This document shows, one piece after another, positions 58,665 through 64,000 of a DNA stretch of 64,000 nt (within the stretch, counting starts at the first letter, position 1; each line of letters opens with the position of its first letter). The position numbers and the translations under genes were made by a program. The DNA lies in assembly GCA_963630635.1 (NCBI GenBank), contig CAVGOA010000004.1, positions 11,382 to 75,381 on the forward strand, read 5' to 3'. The DNA comes from Paratractidigestivibacter sp963630635. Lineage in GTDB: Bacteria; Actinomycetota; Coriobacteriia; Coriobacteriales; Atopobiaceae. The notes beneath the pieces are model-generated. The model was not told the DNA's origin and did not search any database. It saw only the letters and a list, made by a program, of their open reading frames with translations.

Positions 58665-60374
58665 ATGGCTGACCTTAACAACCTGCCCGGCTTTGACGAC
58701 ACCGGCGTCCAGCCCCAGGGCAACATCGACCCCAATGCAACCGTATACGCCCCGCCCGTCGCAGATCCCGAGGCAACCGTCCTGGCTGCCGCCGCAGACC
58801 CCGAGGCTACCGTCTTGGCGTCCCCGGGCGACCTTCTCGACGACGCCGAGGCCGACCCCACGACCCTGGTCCCGCCTGCTGCCGAGGAGGCCACGACCTA
58901 CGCCCCCGCCGCAGCTACCAGGGTAAACCCCGCGCCCGCTACCACGGTGCGCCCGGTCCCCGAAACCAACCTCATGGCCGGCCGCCGCGACGGATTGGAC
59001 GCCATGGACGACCCGTACTACTCGCCCGTGGCCATGGATGAGCTCACCACCGCGCACGCGCCGGTGTCGATCGACTCGCCGGTCAAGAGCACGTCCAAGA
59101 AGAAGCGCCGCCGCAACGTCATCATGACGGTCATCATCGCCATCTTGCTGCTTGGCCTGGCGGGTGCTGTCGGCTACTACACCTACCAGCAGGAATACTG
59201 GGGTGGCAAGACCGTGCCCGATGTGGTGGGCAAGACCGAGGTCGAGGCGCGCCAGATCCTGGAGTCCGCGGGCTTCAAGGTCACTAGCCAGCAAGAGGCC
59301 TCTGACCAGACGGCCGGCACCGTCCTGTCCTGCTCGCCGCAGGTGGGCAAGCGCGCCGACCCGGCCGGCGGCGCGACCATCACCGTGGCCGCCTCGCGCA
59401 CGATCCCCAAGGTCGTGGGTCTCACGCAAGACGCGGCAAAGGCGGCCTTGAGCGACGCCGGCGCCACCAACGTCGTCCTCTCGTTTGTCATATCCGACCA
59501 GGCAGAAGGCACCGTCGTGGATGTCGACCCGCGTGAGGGATCGACCTTTGTGGCAACCGACAAGATCACGCTGTCTGTGGCCCAGCCCTACACCGTGCCC
59601 GCCGTCGTGGGCATGACCTTGACCGACGCCAAGGCCGCGCTGGAGTCCGCGGGCCTTACCTACAACGTGACCTACACCGAGTCTGACAAGGCCGCCAACA
59701 CCGTGCTCTCGGTCACGCCCGAGCAGGGCACCAAGGCATCCGCCGGCCTGGCTTGCGAGCTCACGGTTTCTTCTCCGTACCCCAGCGGCGTTACCAAGCT
59801 GGGCGAGTACTTTAACTGCTCGTCTGCCGAGGTGGCCGCCTACCTGCAGCAACAGGGCTACAGCCTGCTCTACGGCTCTAAGTACGGCAACGGAGATGCG
59901 CACGCGGTTTACGCCGACGCGTCTGGCAACATGCTGACCTTTAGCGACGAGCCCGAGAACGGCCTGTACCAAAACAACGCGGTCCAGGACGTCCTAAACC
60001 AGGGCGCCTCGATCGGCGGCGTTCGCTACGACTTTGCGGCTGCCAGCGCTCCCTCGACCAGCGAAACCAGCGAGGGTCTGCAGGCCGTCATGACTGCCTG
60101 CGGTTTTGAGGGCTTGAAGGAGACCACGACCCAGTCCGACATGGCAGGCACGATGGGCATCGACATGGGCGTGAGCCACTTTATCTGCGGCTACGGCGAG
60201 CAGGACGGCTACTCCTGGGCGGTTCTTATCGGCGGCAACACGACCGGCCGCAGCGCCGTCACCGTGCTCATGTGCCCCAAGGCCCGCTACAACGGCGGCA
60301 TCGACCTCGCGCAGTTTGGCAACAGGGCCAGCCTGTGCGTGGCTTACTACAACATCGTCGAGGGCGGTCGATAG
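58665..60374 (+). CDS. membrane protein with three PASTA domains and no kinase domain
   Basis: A 569-aa protein. The cytoplasmic N-terminus (~1-150) has repeated DPxATV segments (DPNATVY, DPEATVL twice, DPTTLV). A basic KKKRRR precedes one membrane helix (~151-172). Outside are three PASTA domains (VPDVVGKTEVEAR; IPKVVGLTQDAAK; VPAVVGMTLTDAK). An unrecognised C-terminal domain of about 195 residues contains Cys pairs. PASTA domains usually bind muropeptides and sit on PknB-type kinases; here the kinase is absent. The Thr-rich N-terminal repeats are plausible targets for a Ser/Thr kinase in trans. Confidence 0.85.
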   Translation: MADLNNLPGFDDTGVQPQGNIDPNATVYAPPVADPEATVLAAAADPEATVLASPGDLLDDAEADPTTLVPPAAEEATTYAPAAATRVNPAPATTVRPVPETNLMAGRRDGLDAMDDPYYSPVAMDELTTAHAPVSIDSPVKSTSKKKRRRNVIMTVIIAILLLGLAGAVGYYTYQQEYWGGKTVPDVVGKTEVEARQILESAGFKVTSQQEASDQTAGTVLSCSPQVGKRADPAGGATITVAASRTIPKVVGLTQDAAKAALSDAGATNVVLSFVISDQAEGTVVDVDPREGSTFVATDKITLSVAQPYTVPAVVGMTLTDAKAALESAGLTYNVTYTESDKAANTVLSVTPEQGTKASAGLACELTVSSPYPSGVTKLGEYFNCSSAEVAAYLQQQGYSLLYGSKYGNGDAHAVYADASGNMLTFSDEPENGLYQNNAVQDVLNQGASIGGVRYDFAAASAPSTSETSEGLQAVMTACGFEGLKETTTQSDMAGTMGIDMGVSHFICGYGEQDGYSWAVLIGGNTTGRSAVTVLMCPKARYNGGIDLAQFGNRASLCVAYYNIVEGGR

Positions 60375-60376
60375 GG

Positions 60377-60562
60377 ATGGCTGTTCCTGGCGAGAAGGCC
60401 GGCGCGGCCGCGGGCCCGCGCGACGTCGAGAAGGCCGCAATAAAAGACGAAGTCAACCGCGAGTTCTTGCGCGCCGAGAACGAGGACGACGACGGGTACG
60501 ACCCCTACTCGGATCGGCGCCCTGTGAGCGAGCCGCTCTTCCAGCGCGACCCCTGGGCATAA
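60377..60562 (+). CDS. small acidic protein (61 aa)
   Basis: Starts 2 nt after the stop of the PASTA gene, suggesting translational coupling; a GAGGG about 12 nt upstream may serve as ribosome-binding site. The sequence is acidic (RAENEDDDGYDPYSDRRP) and ends QRDPWA. No domain recognised. A terminator made of the same GGCGAGAA arms follows directly, so the two-gene unit ends here. Confidence 0.6.
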   Translation: MAVPGEKAGAAAGPRDVEKAAIKDEVNREFLRAENEDDDGYDPYSDRRPVSEPLFQRDPWA

Positions 60563-60567
60563 GGAAA

Positions 60568-60612
60568 CCGGCGGCGAGAACCCAAAACGGGTTTCTCGCC
60601 GCCGGCTTTTTC
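60568..60612 (+). terminator. intrinsic terminator with GGCGAGAA/TTCTCGCC arms
   Basis: CCGGCGGCGAGAACCC (60568-60583) pairs with GGGTTTCTCGCCGCCGG (60589-60605) with one bulge, followed by five T. Confidence 0.88.
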
Positions 60613-60655
60613 GTTTGTGATGGGGCGCCGCACCGCCGCCGCACCCCGCCGTCCC

Positions 60656-61240
60656 TTACGACCAGCCCTCCAACGACTCCGAGTACTCCAATGTGATGGT
60701 CGTGCCAATCGCGACCAGCGACCCCGGGTCAACGGATGCTGTGGTCACGACGGGAATGTGCGCCGTGGTATCCTGCGCGTCGGCCGCGTGCGTTGTGATA
60801 GCCGGGTCAGGCGTGAACCCAGCTTCGATCAAGGTCTGCGTCGCCACGGTGGGCTGCATGCCAATGACGTTGGGCACACGCGCCTTGCTGGCCAGGACGA
60901 CAAACACGTTGCCGTCGTAGGGGTTGCCGTCAACGCAGTCGCTAAACGCGTACACAGGGCAGCAGTTGTCCTTGTCGATGTCGCTCGCGTTGAAGATGCG
61001 CAGGTGCTTGACGCCAAGCGTGCGATACGATTCGCGCAGCTCAGAGAGGGTCATGGGTGTCATGCCCGCAGAGACCCGCTTGAATCCCGCTGGGGCGTAG
61101 GCCGATGCCTCGCTATCTTTCGCGTCCTCGGTCTCGGCCGAGCTCTTCTCGCCGCCCGAAGAACACCCGGTAAGAAACGCGCCACCGGTAATTGCCGCGC
61201 CGGCGAGAAAATCGCGTCTGGACAGTTTGGGTTTTGCCAT
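60656..61240 (-). CDS. exported lipoprotein with a single PASTA domain
   Basis: A 194-aa protein. The N-terminus has a twin-Arg motif (LSRRDFLAGAA) and a lipobox-like LTGC, so it is likely Tat-exported and lipid-anchored. A domain of about 70 residues with Cys pair DNCCPVYAFSDC follows. The C-terminus is one PASTA repeat (VPNVIGMQPTVATQTLIEAGF). It starts 10 bp after the stop of the next gene upstream (61251), so both are one operon. With the three-PASTA protein on the other strand it suggests peptidoglycan-related work. Confidence 0.78.
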   Translation of the reverse strand: MAKPKLSRRDFLAGAAITGGAFLTGCSSGGEKSSAETEDAKDSEASAYAPAGFKRVSAGMTPMTLSELRESYRTLGVKHLRIFNASDIDKDNCCPVYAFSDCVDGNPYDGNVFVVLASKARVPNVIGMQPTVATQTLIEAGFTPDPAITTHAADAQDTTAHIPVVTTASVDPGSLVAIGTTITLEYSESLEGWS

Positions 61241-61250
61241 GGCACATCAC

Positions 61251-61943
61251 CTATTCAAGGAAGCCGCACTCAATCTCAAACTCGTCGACCTTAATGGTAC
61301 CTGAATCATCGTACACGGGGATATATCGCACCCCGGTTTTTGCCATTTCCAGGCATTCCGCGTCCGATGCGCCGCCAAACGGCTCGAGGTCTTCTTTGCG
61401 GACAAAACCCCTTGTTCCGTTGATGCCAACGGCCTCTACCAGGGCTTCGTTGGCCGCTGCGACCGTCGTCGGGTCGGGCAACCCTTGGTCCATCTGGTAA
61501 TAGATGGTGTCCGAGTAACAGGTCAGCCCAAACGACGGGATGCTCCAGATGGAAGAGCCAGAGAAGAATCCACCGTAATAGGGGTTGCTGAGGTCTGTTG
61601 TCATAATGCGGTGCATGAACTGGGAGGACTCGCTGCCGTTCACGTAGTTGCCGGATTTTGCGATGCTGCCCCCACCCATTATGGTCGTGTTGCACTTGAC
61701 GCTGCCTGCTATGCAGGGGTAGCTCACCTTGAGTCGGCTGGTAAAACGAATGTAGCCGCTGGTGTCGTAATCCAGATAGCACGAGACGGATCCCGTGTAC
61801 CCCTTGGACGAGGTATAGGTTTTGGTGTTCCCGTACTTAGTCACAGCCTGGGCGGCCGTCGGCATTGCCGCCAGCGCACCAAGCCCCGCGACAAGCGCTG
61901 TCCCGGCGAGAAACCCACGTCTCGAAATGCTCTTTGAATCCAT
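61251..61943 (-). CDS. Tat-exported protein of unknown function
   Basis: A 230-aa protein. The start at 61943 (MDSKSISRRGFLAGTALV) gives a twin-Arg signal peptide with the usual RRGFLAG core and an AxA cleavage region (PTAAQA). It follows AAAGGAAG; the longer frame is rejected. The mature part is about 190 residues, beta-rich with many Tyr, Gly and Ser (SYPCIAGSVKCNTTIMGGGS; NPYYGGFFSGSSIW). I do not recognise it. It is the first gene of a two-gene operon with the PASTA lipoprotein and is divergent from the LuxR-type regulator. Confidence 0.75.
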   Translation of the reverse strand: MDSKSISRRGFLAGTALVAGLGALAAMPTAAQAVTKYGNTKTYTSSKGYTGSVSCYLDYDTSGYIRFTSRLKVSYPCIAGSVKCNTTIMGGGSIAKSGNYVNGSESSQFMHRIMTTDLSNPYYGGFFSGSSIWSIPSFGLTCYSDTIYYQMDQGLPDPTTVAAANEALVEAVGINGTRGFVRKEDLEPFGGASDAECLEMAKTGVRYIPVYDDSGTIKVDEFEIECGFLE

Positions 61944-62082
61944 GTCGCTTCCTTTCACTAACCGTTCATTGCCGTTGGACCAACAGTGTCCCAATCGCGC
62001 CGTCATGTCTGTCTTTTTGAGGTATGCAATTACGTTAGACATGAAAAAATAGCCGGGATTAGCCCGGTGAAAGGCATTTTGC

Positions 62083-63945
62083 ATGAAACAAACTGGCTTG
62101 AGACGTATCGACATTACAAGAGCCATTTGGTGCGCCTGGGGAGCAGCGATGTTTGCAATTCCCGGGGTCGGCTCCTACATTTCTCTTGGGTTTGACGACT
62201 GTCTGGGGGTTGCATCCCCCTTGCTCTATCATCCGGCCGCCATTGGCTTTGTCGCAGCTGTGGCTGCTGTGACAAATCAAGCAGCTCTGGATTTGGGTTC
62301 CGCTATTTTGCGTCATCGAAATGGGTTGCTACTGTGTGTTGCATTTCCAGTGGTCTCGCTGGGGTCGATGGGGTTTGCCACGTACAAGGAATGCTGGGAA
62401 CTGCTCAACGGCTCTCCGTTCTTTGGCCTCAATACGGAATTCGATGTGCTGGTGGGTTTGGCGCAGGCTCTCGCCATCCTGTTTTGGCTTCTATGCTCGC
62501 TGGCGTGCGAGGGCCCTCAGATTGATTCGCAAGAAGACGAGCCCCTGCGTGTAAAAACACCTGTTGCGTATGCTTTCGGAGTCGCAGCGCCCTTCGCTTT
62601 GACGTCTGCCTCGGTATTGACAGCTGCTTGGCTGTCGTGTCTTTTGCTGTTTGTGACGCTCGTCGTGGTTTTGCTGCATTTTTCCAAAAGACACTCCGCA
62701 ACGAATTTGGCTATCTCATTTATAAGCGGCCTACTACTTTTTGCTTTGATAAATGACTTCTCGATACGGCTTTATCTCGACGGCGCTAGCAAGGAGATCT
62801 CTGTAGCAGTTCTCTGTCTTCTTCTAATTGCTGCGCTAATGGTTCCTTTTATTGGCACCGCCGCAAATAAAAAGGCCCCCGCATCTGCCGCCCAAGAAGA
62901 CGTGGTGGATCTGGAAGAAGATTCCTATGAGGCATTGGCTGCATTGAGCCCTCGTGAAAAGCAGGTCTTTATTGCGTGGCTCCAAGGAAAAAGGAACCCT
63001 GAAATCGCTGCGGAGCTGGGGCTGGCGGTCGGGACAATTGCCACATACAGAAACAGGGCCCTCGAAAAGCTGGATATAGACTCGGAGGAAATCCGGGCTT
63101 TGCGAAGTGGAGTGCAAGCAGAAGATGCGGTTGTCGAGGTCGAGCCCGTGACCCAGGAGCACGGCCTGTTCCTCTGGGGACCTGTGTTCATCGTTTTTGC
63201 TGCAACTTCGTTGCTTGCAGTGTTTTTTGGAGGGGCGCCGCAAAGTTGTCTTAGGGGTATGGTTCTGGCGCTCGCTATCTGTGGAGTGCTTTGCAGCGAC
63301 GGGAAAGACAGGGCTGTTACTACAAACGCGCCTTTTCCCTATGAACGGCTGTGGCCTTTTGCCTCCAGTGGGCTGCTCGTAATCGAGTCATATAGGGTGG
63401 CGTCCGTCTTTACGGCGCCGCAGCTTTTTCTTTCGTACTTGGTTGTTTGCGCAGCGGCAATTGCTGTCATGGCTTTGCTGATAGTCCGGTCGAGTCGCTC
63501 GAGTGAAGAGAGCCTGCCGTTTCTGTTGCCAGACAAAAAGGCCGGGTGTCTCTGTTTTTCCGTAGGCCTTGGTCTTACTTATTCGACTTACTCGTATTCG
63601 ACGCTTGGGCTCAAGCCTTTGACTTGCGCGATTATCCTTTTTGCGATTAATACTGCCCTCCTTTTAAAGACACGTGAAGAGCTTACCGTTATCTCGGCCG
63701 GATGCATCGGTGGAGAAGAGCGTGCTTTGGACTATTTAAGGGGACGAGGGCTCAATGAGCTTCAAGCGCGCGTCATCTTGCTTACAGGCACCGGCAGAAC
63801 ACGCGCTGAAATATGCGATAAGCTTTGTGTGGCACCGGGAACGGTTAATTCATGCAGGGCGACCGGTTACAGGATGCTGGGTGTTCGTTCAATCTCCGAA
63901 TTGAGGAAGCTGCTTGGCTCCGAAGCAGGTCTGAGCGTGTCTTAG
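62083..63945 (+). CDS. membrane LuxR-type regulator with two HTH domains
   Basis: A 620-aa protein. Residues ~1-270 hold several membrane helices. A LuxR-type HTH follows at ~281-331 (LSPREKQVFIAWLQGK and GTIATYRNRALEKL). Then a second set of hydrophobic segments occupies ~355-545, and a second, more diverged HTH ends the protein (~553-600, LNELQARVILLTGTGRTRAE and APGTVNSCRATGYRML). Coriobacteriia carry many membrane LuxR regulators with one C-terminal HTH; this has the plan of two such proteins joined. Base composition is less GC-rich than neighbours. The ORF is intact and is the last gene; the final 55 bases hold nothing recognisable. Confidence 0.82.
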   Translation: MKQTGLRRIDITRAIWCAWGAAMFAIPGVGSYISLGFDDCLGVASPLLYHPAAIGFVAAVAAVTNQAALDLGSAILRHRNGLLLCVAFPVVSLGSMGFATYKECWELLNGSPFFGLNTEFDVLVGLAQALAILFWLLCSLACEGPQIDSQEDEPLRVKTPVAYAFGVAAPFALTSASVLTAAWLSCLLLFVTLVVVLLHFSKRHSATNLAISFISGLLLFALINDFSIRLYLDGASKEISVAVLCLLLIAALMVPFIGTAANKKAPASAAQEDVVDLEEDSYEALAALSPREKQVFIAWLQGKRNPEIAAELGLAVGTIATYRNRALEKLDIDSEEIRALRSGVQAEDAVVEVEPVTQEHGLFLWGPVFIVFAATSLLAVFFGGAPQSCLRGMVLALAICGVLCSDGKDRAVTTNAPFPYERLWPFASSGLLVIESYRVASVFTAPQLFLSYLVVCAAAIAVMALLIVRSSRSSEESLPFLLPDKKAGCLCFSVGLGLTYSTYSYSTLGLKPLTCAIILFAINTALLLKTREELTVISAGCIGGEERALDYLRGRGLNELQARVILLTGTGRTRAEICDKLCVAPGTVNSCRATGYRMLGVRSISELRKLLGSEAGLSVS

Positions 63946-64000
63946 TGGATTGCATATCGGTCAAAGACATGACTTTTGCGAGGCTTTAGGGGATTCTCTT

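Overview
The window is GC-rich chromosomal DNA of an anaerobic actinobacterium, most likely of the class Coriobacteriia (Collinsella/Olsenella/Eggerthella relatives). The evidence is a dnaK-grpE-dnaJ-hspR block followed by clpB (the actinobacterial HspR layout), pyruvate:ferredoxin oxidoreductase, L-cysteine desulfidase, an L-lactate permease, PASTA-domain proteins with a Ser/Thr kinase, and a membrane LuxR-type regulator of the kind common in that class. The assignment is by gene content only. There are four N runs (22844-23168, 24421-24448, 27419-27821, 36868-37206), each inside a gene.

Layout. 1-19.4 kb: a small hypothetical gene, tRNA-Arg(ACG) and tRNA-Ser(GCT), gluQRS with a GNAT gene, cyuA, galU, a radical SAM/SPASM protein, an EF-G-like GTPase, a CNNM/CBS transporter, a four-gene run ending in a membrane-anchored GH3 glucosidase with permuted domain order, lemA, tRNA-Ser(TGA), tadA and a small winged-helix protein. 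19.4-29.5 kb: lactate permease, an rRNA methyltransferase, a phosphodiesterase, a DEAD-box helicase, metA, an HTH protein, a Ser/Thr kinase and a lipoprotein. 29.5-35.6 kb: a zinc-ribbon/SPFH gene cluster with lower GC, facing an AAA ATPase with a winged-helix tail. 35.7-43.3 kb: an unknown acidic protein, a DnaQ-like exonuclease, a GH5 cellulase with a CBM-like tail, a YfcE phosphodiesterase and nifJ. 43.5-51 kb: a glycosyltransferase with a LytS/LytR two-component pair, a second phosphodiesterase, PAP2, trxA, and pgi. 51-58.5 kb: the heat-shock block. 58.6-64 kb: PASTA and Tat-exported proteins and a double-HTH membrane LuxR regulator.

Functional links. The tRNA genes sit with two tRNA-modification enzymes: GluQRS, and TadA, whose usual substrate is tRNA-Arg(ACG). 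The GH3 and GH5 enzymes suggest beta-glucan use at the cell surface, with galU and pgi in sugar-phosphate metabolism. The kinase and two non-kinase PASTA proteins suggest envelope signalling. dnaK and clpB share a 20-bp upstream motif that is a candidate HspR target.

The most unusual content is between genes. (i) Three related long hairpins (about 130-140 bp) have outer arms ending in TTTAAA and an inner pair GAGTAG/CTACTC at fixed spacing, with compensating changes between copies; a fourth shares the inner pair but has different arms. (ii) Six copies of a TTCCGACAAGTCC unit lie upstream of dnaK in a 3+3 nested inverted layout. (iii) The word CTTCTCG/CGAGAAG is strongly enriched between genes, often forming hairpin arms near gene ends. 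(iv) Other composite palindromes occur near 18.9, 28.7 and 55.7 kb. I know of no name for these and could not search for one.
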